Below are positions 40,029 through 49,082 of a DNA stretch of 64,000 nucleotides, in pieces (within the stretch, counting starts at the first letter, position 1; the number at the start of each line of letters is the position of its first letter). Location: assembly GCA_963816795.1 (NCBI GenBank), contig CAWFLT010000013.1, positions 27,719-91,718 on the forward strand, given 5' to 3'. The DNA is from CAWFLT01 sp963816795. Its GTDB lineage: Bacteria; Acidobacteriota; Vicinamibacteria; Vicinamibacterales; SCN-69-37. The notes below the pieces were generated by a model, which was not told where the DNA came from, did not search any database, and saw only the letters and a program-made list of their open reading frames with translations. The position numbers and the translations under genes are program-made.

Positions 40029-40788
40029 CTACTCCCATCCGATTCGTTGCGGCCGGTAGTGGCGGCGTTCGTGCGCCGCGAGGTGATCGGGGCGGACGAA
40101 GAGCCTGGCCAGGACGACGCCGGCGACAAAGCCGCCGACGTGCGCCCAGAACGCGACGCCGCCGCCTTCGGCGCCCATTCTCGCCAGGCCGCCGACAAAC
40201 TGGAGGAACGCCCAATAGATGAGCATGCCCCAGGCCGGAAGCGCGATCGTCGTCCAGTAGAAGCCCAGAGTGACGAGGCAGAAGACGCGTACGCGCGGAA
40301 AGAGCACGAGGTAGGCGCCCATCACGCCGCTGATCGCGCCAGAGGCGCCCACCATCGGGATGGAAGAGTTCGGATCGGCCACCACCTGCAACCCGGCCGC
40401 GGCGAGGCCGCAGACGAGATAGAAAATCACGAACCGCGGCCGCGTCATGGAGTCCTCGACGTTGTTGCCAAACAACCAGAGGAACCACATGTTGCCGATG
40501 AGGTGCATCCACGATCCGTGGAGGAACATCGAGGTGAAGAGGTGCGACCACTGCGGCCCCGCGTCGGTCTCGCAGACGAGCCGATCGCTCATCGGCATCT
40601 GCACGCCCGGCGGCACCGTGCCGGTCAGCTCTCCGGGAATCAGGCCCAAGGTTGCAGACCGACTCCGCCAGCGGATACTCCGCACCGGCCCCCTGGACGA
40701 ACACCCACATCGCGACGCACATCGCAATGAGGACGGCAGCGACGACGGCAAACCGTTGCGTCGCGTTCTCATCATGAAAAGGAAACAT
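40029..40788 (-). CDS. Rhomboid family intramembrane serine protease (one frameshift)
   Basis: The product is about 252 residues with six or seven helices. The catalytic serine is in GASGAISGVMGAYL and the histidine in HVGGFVAGVVLARL; the family motif HGSWMHLIGNMWFLWLFGN is also present. ATG 40788 gives MFPFHDENATQRFAV and a first helix AAVLIAMCVAMWVFV. The frame then switches near 40645 to reach GELTGTVPPGVQM and the rest. The other frame extends upstream only through the 9-bp repeat array. The family cleaves membrane-spanning substrates within the bilayer; the substrate here is unknown. Confidence 0.85.
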
Positions 40789-40813
40789 GGGGGGACTGAT
40801 AAGAGCTTAGCAG

Positions 40814-41002
40814 GTACGACGGGTACGACAGGTACGAGAGGTACGACGGGTACGAAGGGCACGACGGGTACGAAAGGTACGACGGGTACACGAACCCAAT
40901 GTCACTACGTACCTCGCGTACCCGGCGTACCCAGGTACCTCCCGTACCCGTCGTACCCCGTTACCCGTCGTACCCCTCGTACCCACCGTACCTGCCGTAC
41001 CC
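40814..41002. repeat. Inverted array of a 9-bp repeat (GTACGACGG)
   Basis: The left arm (40814-40889) has about eight 9-bp units such as GTACGACGG, GTACGACAG and GTACGAAGG. After an 18-base centre, the right arm (40908-41002) has about eleven reverse-orientation units such as TACCCGTCG and TACCCGGCG, some one base shorter. The arms can pair extensively. The array fills the gap between the divergent rhomboid and oxidoreductase genes. Confidence 0.9.
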
Positions 41003-41018
41003 GACTAAGATTTGCTTC

Positions 41019-42171
41019 GTGCCTCCCAAGATTGTCGTCGTCGGCGCCGGCGCGTTTGGTGGCTGGACGGCGCTCGAGTTGCTGCGTCGTGGCGCGCAGG
41101 TGACGCTGGTCGATGCCTGGGGGCCGGGCAACACACGTGCGAGCTCGGGAGGTGAGACGCGCGTGATTCGGGCGACGTACGGCAACCAGACGATCTACAC
41201 ACGAATGGCGATCCAGGCGCTCGCGCGTTGGCGTGAGTACGACCGCAGCTTCCAGACCGAGTGGCTGCGGATGACCGGAGTGCTCTGGATGCTCCGCCGC
41301 GATGATGCGTTTGGCGCGGCGTCGGTGGTCGCGTTTCGCGCTGAGCGGCACCCAATTGACGTGTTGAGCGTGGCGGCGGCTCGTCGACGATATCCCCAGA
41401 TCAACTTCGACGGGGTCGCGTCGGTGCTGTTCGAGCCTGAGGCCGGCTACCTGCTCGCTCGTCGTGCGTGCGAACACGTCGCCGCCCGGGTGGTCGCCGA
41501 GGGAGGCGCGTATGTGCCCGGTGCGGTGAAAGGTCCGCTCCGCTTGACACGACGTGTCACGAGCGTTCCGCTGATCGGCGGCGCCACCATCGATGCCGAC
41601 GGCTTCGTGTTCGCGTGCGGTCCATGGCTCGGCGCGCTCTTCCCCGACGAAGTGGGATCGGCCATCCGATCGACGCGGCAGGATGTCTTCTACTTCGGCA
41701 CGCCCCCGGGTGACCGCCGCTACAGCGAAGAGGGACTGCCGATCTGGCTCGACATGGGCAGGCGCGTCATGTACGGCATCCCTGGCAATGCGCATCGCGG
41801 GTTCAAGGTCGCCGACGACACCAGCGGCCCGCCGATCGATCCGACCACTGGGTCCCGGGTGCCGCTGCCAGCCGGCCTGCGGCGGGTGCGGACGTTCCTG
41901 GCTCGCCGTTTTCCCAAGCTGGCGAGGCGCGCCGCTTCTGGGGACCGAGGTCTGTCAGTACGAAGCGACCGCCGACTCCCACTTCGTCATCGACCGGCAT
42001 CCCCGCGCACCCAACGTCTGGATCGCCGGCGGCGGATCCGGCCACGGGTTCAAGATGGGGCCGGTGATCGGGGAAATGGTCGCGGCTGCCGTGCTCGGGC
42101 AGTCAACGCCCGACTCGGCATTCTCGCTCGCGCGGTTCGCGCGCCGACGCGCGGACGAAAAATGGACGTGA
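41019..42171 (+). CDS. FAD-dependent oxidoreductase of the sarcosine oxidase type (one frameshift)
   Basis: The product is about 383 residues, of the DAO/MSOX family. GTG 41019 is followed directly by the FAD motif KIVVVGAGAFGGWTALELL, then GPGNTRASSGGETRVIR, the covalent-flavin-family signature region. The frame switches near 41935, giving VCQYEATADSHFVIDRHP and AGGGSGHGFKMGPVIGEMV, the usual C-terminal flavin and substrate motifs. The cysteine in TEVCQYEATAD corresponds to the covalent flavin attachment site of monomeric sarcosine oxidases. Substrate (sarcosine or an N-methyl amino acid) is inferred. The start lies 17 bases after the 9-bp array, with no clear ribosome binding site. Confidence 0.8.
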
Positions 42172-42201
42172 GTCGATACGTCGAGCGGCATGACCTCGCC
42201 C

Positions 42202-42444
42202 AAGAGCTCAACGTGAAGGTCGTGAAGAAAAGAGATTTTTTGGGCTTGCTGGCCGCGTCAAGTAAGAGGTCAGAGCTTCTGGCCGCGCCACGGGGCTCGA
42301 CCTGCGAAGCACATGAAGCGGGTCCCGCTACATTCTCTTGTCAGAGCGGCGCCCCCGAGGCATCGTCAGTTCCTGATCAGTAAGGTCGTCGTGTCTTTTC
42401 CAAAGAGTTCTTCAGAACTTCACGTCTTCATGTTCAAGGTTTTG
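42202..42444 (+). repeat. MITE-like repeat, copy C (full length, 243 bp)
   Basis: It begins AAGAGCTCAACGTGAAG and ends GTTCAAGGTTTT; the reverse complement of the end is AAAACCTTGAACATGAAG. The internal blocks GGCTTGCTGGCCGCGTCA, CTGGCCGCGCCACGG and GCACATGAAGCGGGTCCC are shared with the other copies. It lies between the oxidoreductase and the M20 peptidase genes. Confidence 0.8.
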
Positions 42445-42496
42445 TCGCTCCGGCTCACTGGACCCACCAGGCAGTCAAATTCGCTACGATATTGCC

Positions 42497-43770
42497 ATGC
42501 GACTGCCTGTCACTTTGTCTCATCGCGCTGCTGTCGTCTGTCGGCCGCGTCCCAGGACACCCCGGATGCCCGCGTCAAGCGCGTCCTCGACGACCCGAAA
42601 TTCAAGGCCGCGATGGCGGTCCTGGATCGCGAGCACGATCGGATCGTGGCCGACATCGTCACGCTGACGGAGATCCCGGCGCCGCCCTTCAAGGAAGACA
42701 AACGGGGCGCGGCCTATCTCGAGATGCTGCGCCAGCACGGATTGACCGACGTCGAGCGCGATGCGGAAGGCAACGTGATGGGCGTCCGCAAAGGCACCGG
42801 CAACGGCCCGCTGATCGCGATCGCCGCGCATCTCGACACGGTGTTTCCTGAAGGCACTGACGTCAAGGTCAAGCGCGAGGGCACACGGCTGTCGGCACCG
42901 GGAATTGGCGACGACACGCGCTCGCTCGCCGTCCTGCTCGGAATCATCCGCGCGATGGACGCCGCCGGCTTTCGCACCCGGAGCGACATCCTGTTCATCG
43001 GCAACGTCGGCGAGGAAGGTCTCGGCGATCTGCGTGGCGTGAAACACCTCTTCCAGAAAGGCCCGTACAAAGATCGCATCGGGCTGTTCATTTCAATGGA
43101 CGGCGCCGGTGGCGGCGACGACATCACGCACGGCGGTGTGGGCAGCAAGCGGTATCGCGCGACGTTCAAGGGGCCGGGCGGTCACAGCTACGGCGCCTTC
43201 GGCCTCGTCAATCCGGCGTTCGCGATGGGCAACGCGATCCAGAAGTTCGCGCGTCTCAAGGTGCCTGGGACGCCCAAGACCACCTTCAACGTCGGCGTGA
43301 TGGGGGGCGGCACGTCGGTCAATTCGATCCCGTTCGAGAGCTGGATGGAAGTCGACATGCGCTCGGAGTCGCGCGCCGAGCTCGAGAAGTTGAACGAGAC
43401 GTTCATCGGGCTCCTCAACGAGGCCGTGGTCGAGGAGAACAAGACACGGTCGACCAAGCAGGGCCCGATCACCCTCGACCTCAAGCTGGTTGGCGATCGA
43501 CCGTCGGGGGAGACGCCGCGCGACTCGCTGATCGTGCAGACGGCGGCGGCAACGATTCGCGCCATCGGGATGACGCCGACCTACAGCTTCAGCAGCACGG
43601 ACTCGAACATCCCGATCAGCCTGGGCATTCCCGCGATCACGATCGATTCAGGCGGTCGTGGCGGCCGCGCGCACGCGCTCGACGAGTGGATCGACGTCGA
43701 AAAGGCCTCGAGCCTGCGCGGGATTCAGTCCGCGCTGGCCCTGCTTCTCGCGCTCGCCGGCGGGAGTTAG
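42497..43770 (+). CDS. Exported M20 family metallopeptidase (frameshifts in signal peptide)
   Basis: The product is about 420 residues. The zinc-ligand motifs of M20 peptidases are present: IAIAAHLDTVFPEG, APGIGDDTRSLAVLLGII and NVGEEGLGDLRG, with the dimerisation-domain sequence GPGGHSYGAFG and a C-terminal histidine in GGRAHALDEWID. The best N-terminus starts at ATG 42497 (MRLPVT). It continues in two other frames (LSLCLIALLSSVG, then QDTPDARVKRVL), a hydrophobic signal peptide that needs two base corrections. It resembles peptidase T-like tripeptidases; actual substrate unknown. A permease gene starts 9 bases downstream. Confidence 0.8.
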
Positions 43771-43779
43771 TCGCGCCGG

Positions 43780-45411
43780 GTGAGGCGCTTCCTCGAAGCG
43801 GCCGGCGTCGACTACGTACAGTGGCGCGCGCTCGCGCGCGCCTACGTGCGACTGGACTTCGCGGCGCTTCGCGGGGCCAACGGACCACGAGCCGCCCGGC
43901 AGGCCGCGCTGCAGGAGTTGCTGGTCGCCGCCGGGTTCGGCGCATTTGGCGCGATTCCCGCCGCGATTGTCTGGCTCAGCCACGACAGCTTCTTTGCCGC
44001 AACGGTCACGGTCGCCGCCACCGTCTGGCTCGTCGGCACACTGGCCATGGCCTTCGTAGGCACGATTGCCTCACCGACCGACTACGGCATTCTCGGCCAC
44101 CGGCCCGTCACCTCACAGACGTACCTGGCCGCCCGCACCACCGGTGTGCTCGTCAACGCCGCCGAAGCGACCGCGTTGTTCGGGTATCTGCCAGTCGTCG
44201 CGTTCGTCACGGCTCGACACGGATCATGGCTCGCTGGGCTGGGGGCCATCGCGGCCATTGCTATCTCCGGTGTGGCCGTCACGCTCGCGCCTCTCGCGCT
44301 CTACGCGTGGATGGTCCGCGCTCTCACGCCGTCGACGTTGAAGCGCGTCCTCGCGCTTGCTGGCATTGTCCCGGTGCTTGGGCTGATCGGCGGGTATGCG
44401 CTGGTTGGCTGGTGGCTGGCACACCAGGGTTGGGCCGGCGTGACCATCACGCTCGAGAAATCCGTTCGCACGATGTGGTTCCCGCCGACGTGGTTCGCCA
44501 GTTACGTGGAAATCGCGCGCGGCGAGATGGGCCTGGCCGAAGTGGCCGGTGTGGCGCTGACCGTACTAGTGATCGGCGCTCTCCTGATCGCGCTCCGCGG
44601 CCGGCTCGCCACCGACTACTCCGCGCACATTGGCCTCATTGAAGACGCGTCGGAGGAGGTGCGGTCGCGACACCTGCCTGGATGGCTGAAGCGGTCCGGC
44701 CACGAAATGCGGGCCGTGGCCCTTGTCGCGCGCGGCCTGTTACGCAGCGATCTGGCGCTGCGGGGGGCGGTGATCGCCGATCTGATGGTCCTCGCCGGAC
44801 TGCTGATCGCGCTGATCGTGATGGATCCGGTCCCAGACCCGTTTTTGCCGAGAGCCGCGCGTCGGGGATACGGGTCTGCGACCTCCTTCCTCGTTCAGTA
44901 CGGCGTCGTCTACCTGCCAGCGTCGTTTCATCAGCAATTCGTGATGTGCTCGTCCGCCTCGGCGTCCTGGGTGTTTTTTACCACTGCCGCCGACCCGGGC
45001 AAGCTCATCACGGCTGGGCGCGATGTGATCGCGCGGATGTTGCTCGTCCCGCTGACCGTGGCACTGTTCGTGTACTTTTCGTGGTCGTTCGGCCGGCTGG
45101 ACCATGCCGCGATACATGCGCTGTTTCTCGGCACCCTCAGCTATGTCGTTCTGCAACTGATGTTCTGGCTCAACCCGCAGATGCCATTCTCAGTGCCCGT
45201 TGACGCTCGCCCGAAGAACCCGTTTCGCAACATCCGGCTTTTCGCAGCGACCACGGCGGCGATTATCGTCTGCGCGATCACGATCGATCTCATCTATCCG
45301 CTGCCGTTCGGCGCCGTCGCGGCCACTCTCGCAATCGCTGGACTGTCGCTGCTCGTGGAGGGCTCGACGCACCGCAAGCTGGCAAGGCACCGACCAGCGT
45401 TCCCGGCGTGA
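43780..45411 (+). CDS. Multi-spanning exporter permease, paralogue of the gene at 49079
   Basis: The 543-residue product has about 12 helices and is clearly paralogous to the permease at 49079. Shared pieces are the N-terminal VDYVQWRALARAYVRLDF, GILGHRPVTSQTYLAAR, PTWFASYVEIARGEMG and a C-terminal LFLGTLSYVVLQLMFWLNP. The GTG start at 43780 follows the peptidase stop by 9 bases, so co-transcription is likely. No ATPase gene is adjacent, whereas the paralogue has one. It may borrow that ATPase or be a duplicated orphan. Substrate unknown. Confidence 0.7.
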   Translation: MRRFLEAAGVDYVQWRALARAYVRLDFAALRGANGPRAARQAALQELLVAAGFGAFGAIPAAIVWLSHDSFFAATVTVAATVWLVGTLAMAFVGTIASPTDYGILGHRPVTSQTYLAARTTGVLVNAAEATALFGYLPVVAFVTARHGSWLAGLGAIAAIAISGVAVTLAPLALYAWMVRALTPSTLKRVLALAGIVPVLGLIGGYALVGWWLAHQGWAGVTITLEKSVRTMWFPPTWFASYVEIARGEMGLAEVAGVALTVLVIGALLIALRGRLATDYSAHIGLIEDASEEVRSRHLPGWLKRSGHEMRAVALVARGLLRSDLALRGAVIADLMVLAGLLIALIVMDPVPDPFLPRAARRGYGSATSFLVQYGVVYLPASFHQQFVMCSSASASWVFFTTAADPGKLITAGRDVIARMLLVPLTVALFVYFSWSFGRLDHAAIHALFLGTLSYVVLQLMFWLNPQMPFSVPVDARPKNPFRNIRLFAATTAAIIVCAITIDLIYPLPFGAVAATLAIAGLSLLVEGSTHRKLARHRPAFPA

Positions 45412-45506
45412 GAAAACCAAGCCGCGTGGAAGCGACAAAGTGCTTCGCGACAGAACACGGGGCTCACAGAGCCGCACGGAGGGCACGGCATCGCATAGCC
45501 GATTCG

Positions 45507-45776
45507 TCAAGAGCGCGGCGTGGCGTTTTCGATCTCTCCCTGACGCGATCGACGGACCTCTTCCGGGAACGCCGTGGCGTAGGCGAGGACCTGCTTGACG
45601 ATCACCGGTGGCCACCGGAAATAGTGAGCAGTCTTAGCCAGGGACTTCGTGTCGTTGTATACGGCCAGGACCTCCCACACCGCAACTCGGTGGCCGGTCA
45701 CATACGCCTCGCGTCCCGACCGCGAATCGCGTAGCGAGATCCCTGGGAACTCAGTTTCAAGGCGCTTTTCGCTCAT
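45507..45776 (-). CDS. DUF433-like protein (antitoxin-type)
   Basis: The 89-residue product from ATG 45776 (MSEKRLETEFPGISLRDSRS) is preceded by GAGGCACAG. An earlier in-frame ATG at 45836 would add 20 residues (LRGFVAVSPIEAQ). The segment GREAYVTGHRVAVWEVLAVY, followed by HYFRWPPVIVKQVLAYAT, matches the DUF433 fold, a small HTH found as antitoxin beside PIN toxins. No toxin gene flanks it here: on one side lies the permease stop, on the other the MITE-like copy D. I regard it as an orphan. Confidence 0.65.
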   Translation of the reverse strand: MSEKRLETEFPGISLRDSRSGREAYVTGHRVAVWEVLAVYNDTKSLAKTAHYFRWPPVIVKQVLAYATAFPEEVRRSRQGEIENATPRS

Positions 45777-45936
45777 CTGTGCCTCAATCGGCGAAACCGC
45801 AACAAACCCCCTCAGTACGGCGGTCGCCATAGTCAAACAGCGGGTGCTGAGTCGCCATTTGTGAGCGTGACCTCTGCACGGGAGTGTATCAAGCGCGGCG
45901 CCTGCTGTAGCGTGACGTCAAGTTCGAGGGCGCGCG

Positions 45937-46073
45937 GAATGCAGCGCGACTCGCTTCACGTGCTTCGCCCTTCGGACCCGCCGTGGCGCGGCCACTAGCT
46001 TGAGCTGATGGTTGGCGCGGCCTGAAAAACCTGAAGTTTGTTTTTCTTCACGTCCTTCACGTTGAAGCTTTTT
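45937..46073 (-). repeat. MITE-like repeat, copy D (truncated), overlapping the GMC stop codon
   Basis: On the minus strand it begins AAAAAGCTTCAACGTGAAG and continues with CAGGCCGCGCCAAC, GTGGCCGCGCCACGGCGGG and GCACGTGAAGCGAGTCGC. The TGA in AACGTGAAG is the stop codon of the GMC gene. The distal inverted end is missing or too degenerate to call. The adjoining 45777-45936 contains no recognisable gene. Confidence 0.8.
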
Positions 46074-47652
46074 GGTCGTTCGCAATCGCCGCCACCGACC
46101 GCAGCGCGAGCGCGACGAACGTCAGCGTGCCGTTCGTGCAGCCGCCGGTCGGAATCGTCGGCGATCCGACGACGAACAGATTGTCGTGATCGTGCGTGCG
46201 GCCGAAGCTGTCGACGACCGAGGTCGAGGGGTCGGTCCCCATCCGGCAGCCGCCGCCGGGATGGTCCTGATAGCCGAGCGCGCTGACGTTGCCCGCTCGG
46301 CCGTCGTTCGCTTTCGCGAGCTGACCGAAGAGCTGCTGGAAGTGCTGGCGCGTCCGCGCCTCTCGCTCGCGACTGGCGGCGTCGATCTGGTGGCGGATGA
46401 CCGGCATCGGGTCGCCCCAGCGATTCTTCGTCGCTGAATCCAGCGTCAGCCTGCTGTCCTTGTCGGGATGCACGTCGTAATAGCCGCGGACGCGGGCCGT
46501 GCCGCGCGCCGTGCGCGTGCGCCAGTCGGCGAGGAGCGCGTCGCCGAGGAGCAGCTTGCCCGCAGCATCGCGCAGTTGCGGTCCTCGCCCGGCGGCGTTC
46601 TCCCAGACGCGCAAGTCGTGACGAACGTACGGCTGGTCGGTCCGGCAGCGAAAGAACTGCCGCGAGATGAGACTGTGCTGCTCGTTCATCCCCGGATAGA
46701 TCTTGAGATCGAGATCGATCGTCGTTGAAAACGCGAGGTGCCCGGTCATGTAGCGGCCGACGTGATCCGAGGTGTTCGCGAGGCCGTTCGGGTACCGCGA
46801 ATTGGCAGAGAGCAGAAGCAGGTGCGCACTCCAGCAGTAGCCTGAGGCGACGACGAACGTGCGGGCCCGATACTCGACCTGGTTGTCCGTGCCGTCCTGC
46901 TTCGCGCCGTGCGCGGCGACGATGCGCGAGGTGCGGTCGTCCAGGACGAGCCGGCGAATCAGCGTCTCGTCGTGCAGCTGAATCTTCTTCGCGGCGAGGA
47001 GCTGCTTGAACGTCCAGTCCGGTGAGTAGCGCGCGCCCGTCGGGCAGATCTCGCACGTGTTGCAACGCTGGCACCGGCCGCGCCCGCCGTAGCCGGCGAC
47101 CGTGTTCTTCGCCTGCGGGGTCGTCCAGAACCTGATGCCGCTCTGCTCGGCCCACCCTTTGAGCTGGATCAGATTGTGGGTCATCGTCATCGCCGGCATC
47201 GGATACGGTTCGGAACGCCAATCCTCGGCGATCGGGCTCGGCTCACCCGAGACCCCAAGCCGGCGCTCGGCCTCGCAGTAGAACTTCTCCAGATCCTTCC
47301 AGTCGAGCGGCCAGTCGACCGCCAGGCCGTACAGCGACTTCAGCCTGGTGTCCTCTTCCGAAAACCGGTTGCAGACGCCGCCCCAATGGAGCGCCGATCC
47401 GCCAACGGCCATCGCGCGCGAGATGACGCCTCGTGCGGATTGATCCGGGATGTAGTCGCCAGGCCACGCGTGCTCGCCGTAGTCGGCGGCCCGCTGGCGA
47501 TATTCGAACCGCCGCTCGGCGTCGAACACGCGTTTGCCGGCGTCGATGACGATGACCGAGACGCCGGGACGCACTTCAGTCAGCTTCTCGGCGATCATCG
47601 CGGCCGTGATGCCGCCCCCGATGATGACGACGTCGGCCTCGTGGCGCGCCAC
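46057..47652 (-). CDS. GMC family oxidoreductase, gluconate 2-dehydrogenase large-subunit-like
   Basis: The 531-residue product starts at GTG 47652 (ARHEADVVIIGGGITAAMIA), two bases after the stop of the subunit-3-like gene, so the pair is translationally coupled. The FAD motif is VVIIGGGITAAMIAEKL. A cluster of four cysteines (RCQRCNTCEICPTGARY) is characteristic of membrane-bound gluconate/2-keto-gluconate dehydrogenase-like flavoproteins. The C-terminal GMC signature lies in NLFVVGSPTIPTGGCTNGTL and DHPGGGCRMGTD. It probably oxidises a sugar or alcohol in the periplasm, exported with the Tat-signal partner. The last residues KAST and the stop lie inside MITE-like copy D. Confidence 0.85.
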   Translation of the reverse strand: MARHEADVVIIGGGITAAMIAEKLTEVRPGVSVIVIDAGKRVFDAERRFEYRQRAADYGEHAWPGDYIPDQSARGVISRAMAVGGSALHWGGVCNRFSEEDTRLKSLYGLAVDWPLDWKDLEKFYCEAERRLGVSGEPSPIAEDWRSEPYPMPAMTMTHNLIQLKGWAEQSGIRFWTTPQAKNTVAGYGGRGRCQRCNTCEICPTGARYSPDWTFKQLLAAKKIQLHDETLIRRLVLDDRTSRIVAAHGAKQDGTDNQVEYRARTFVVASGYCWSAHLLLLSANSRYPNGLANTSDHVGRYMTGHLAFSTTIDLDLKIYPGMNEQHSLISRQFFRCRTDQPYVRHDLRVWENAAGRGPQLRDAAGKLLLGDALLADWRTRTARGTARVRGYYDVHPDKDSRLTLDSATKNRWGDPMPVIRHQIDAASREREARTRQHFQQLFGQLAKANDGRAGNVSALGYQDHPGGGCRMGTDPSTSVVDSFGRTHDHDNLFVVGSPTIPTGGCTNGTLTFVALALRSVAAIANDQKAST

Positions 47653-47653
47653 G

Positions 47654-48238
47654 TCAGCGATCCTCCAAGGGGGCCGGGGCACGCTCTGATCCGTCGAGGG
47701 TGCGGCAGCTATCGCGATTGATCTGCGCGCGGTAGGCGAGATTCCAGGCCGCCTGGCTGTTGAAGTAGTGGCCCATGAAATCGGCGATGAGGCTCGCCCC
47801 GGCCGGCCGCGCCGGCAGACGCGCCACGCCCTGGCCTTCGTTGAGCGCCGCTTCGACGATCGTCCGCCGGGCGTCGATCGAGAGCGCGGCGAACGACCGG
47901 CCGCCGGCCGCGCGAGCACTCGTGTCGAGCGCCGCGAACTGCGCCGGGTAGCGGGCGGCAGGCGAAGCGCCGGTCGGCGTGCTCACGGTGGAGGACCCGT
48001 ACCCGTAGCCGCGATCGGCCCCTTCCCGGTAGTCGCGCACCCAATTGGCGAACGCGTCGACGGCGCTCTTCCGGCCGGCGGCGCCGGCGGCCGACGGCAA
48101 CACGACTTCGGCGAGGGCGGTGAGCGTGACCAGATGATCTGCAGTGAGTGGCTGGCCCTGCGCCAACAGCTTCAGCCGCCGGAACGGCGTCGCAAAGACG
48201 GCCGCCGCGATCGACCGCAGCCACGCGCGACGATACAT
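47654..48238 (-). CDS. Gluconate 2-dehydrogenase subunit 3-like protein, Tat signal
   Basis: The 194-residue product starts at ATG 48238. The N-terminus YRRAWLRSIAAAVFATPF has the twin-arginine arrangement of Tat signals, and the body (LTALAEVVLPSAAGAAGR, AVDAFANWVRDYREG) resembles gluconate dehydrogenase subunit 3. That subunit carries the Tat signal for the flavoprotein partner. It lies directly upstream of the GMC gene with almost no gap. The upstream stretch of the longer frame to 48325 is not needed. Confidence 0.75.
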   Translation of the reverse strand: MYRRAWLRSIAAAVFATPFRRLKLLAQGQPLTADHLVTLTALAEVVLPSAAGAAGRKSAVDAFANWVRDYREGADRGYGYGSSTVSTPTGASPAARYPAQFAALDTSARAAGGRSFAALSIDARRTIVEAALNEGQGVARLPARPAGASLIADFMGHYFNSQAAWNLAYRAQINRDSCRTLDGSERAPAPLEDR

Positions 48239-48248
48239 GGGAACCGCG

Positions 48249-48280
48249 ATTATATAGAATCGGTCAGATCTCAACGCCAA
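48249..48280 (-). promoter_or_regulatory. Putative promoter of the subunit 3/GMC operon
   Basis: The AT-rich stretch reads TATATAAT on the minus strand (48256-48249), 10 bases before the start codon. TTGGCG lies 18 bases upstream of TATATA. The same AT-rich stretch could serve the divergent ATPase gene. No other AT-rich block exists in this 76-base gap. Confidence 0.45.
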
Positions 48281-48314
48281 GTTGCCTGGGGCCGTGGGCC
48301 CAAGTACACCATCA

Positions 48315-49082
48315 ATGATCCACACCGAACGTCTGTCGAAAAGCTACGGCAGCAAGGCGGCCCTGGTCGGTCTCGACCTGCACGTCGAACCGGGGGAGAT
48401 TCTCGGCTTTCTCGGGCCCAACGGGGCCGGCAAGTCGACCACCGTCAAGATCCTCACCGGGTTGATGCCGGCCGATTCAGGCCGGGCAATCATCGCCGGG
48501 TACGACATCGCGACCGAGCCGCTCGAAGTCAAGAAGCGGATCGGCTACGTCCCGGAGCAGCCGGCGCTCTATGACTCGCTCACCGCCGACGAGTATCTCG
48601 ACGTGATCGGCTGTCTCTATCACCTGGATCCCGCGGCATCGAAGGCACGACGCGAGGAACTGCTGTCGCTCTTCGATCTCTCAGTCGCGAAGCACCAGCG
48701 GCTGAAGGAGTTCTCGAAGGGCATGCGGCAGAAAGTCGTCATCGCCTCCGCGCTGCTCCATCGGCCGGATGTGCTGATTCTCGACGAGCCGCTCGACGGG
48801 CTGGACGCCAACACGGCGCTCGTCATGAAAGAACTGCTGCGCAAGCTCGCGGCGCAGGGCAAGACCATCATGTTCTCGTCGCACATCCTCGAAGTCGTCG
48901 AGCGGATCTGCACGCGGATCTTCATCATCGACAAGGGCCGGTACGTGACCGACGGCAGTGCCGGCAAGATTCGCGAAGAGACCGGCTCAGCGACGCTCGA
49001 CGAAGCGTTCGGCAAACTGACAGGCGTGCGTGACGTCGGCCAGGTGACGGCGGATTTCCTGGCCGCACTCGGGCGCGTGTGA
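48315..49082 (+). CDS. ABC transporter ATP-binding protein
   Basis: The 255-residue product has Walker A LGPNGAGKSTTVKIL, a Q-loop in IGYVPEQPALYDSL, a divergent signature EFSKGMRQKV, Walker B VLILDEPLDGLDANT and the switch histidine in FSSHILEVVERI. It belongs to the drug/Na+-exporter type (CcmA/NatA-like) that pairs with a separate membrane subunit. Its TGA overlaps the GTG start of the permease at 49079 by 4 bases, so the two are coupled. It might also energise the orphan paralogue at 43780. Confidence 0.9.
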   Translation: MIHTERLSKSYGSKAALVGLDLHVEPGEILGFLGPNGAGKSTTVKILTGLMPADSGRAIIAGYDIATEPLEVKKRIGYVPEQPALYDSLTADEYLDVIGCLYHLDPAASKARREELLSLFDLSVAKHQRLKEFSKGMRQKVVIASALLHRPDVLILDEPLDGLDANTALVMKELLRKLAAQGKTIMFSSHILEVVERICTRIFIIDKGRYVTDGSAGKIREETGSATLDEAFGKLTGVRDVGQVTADFLAALGRV

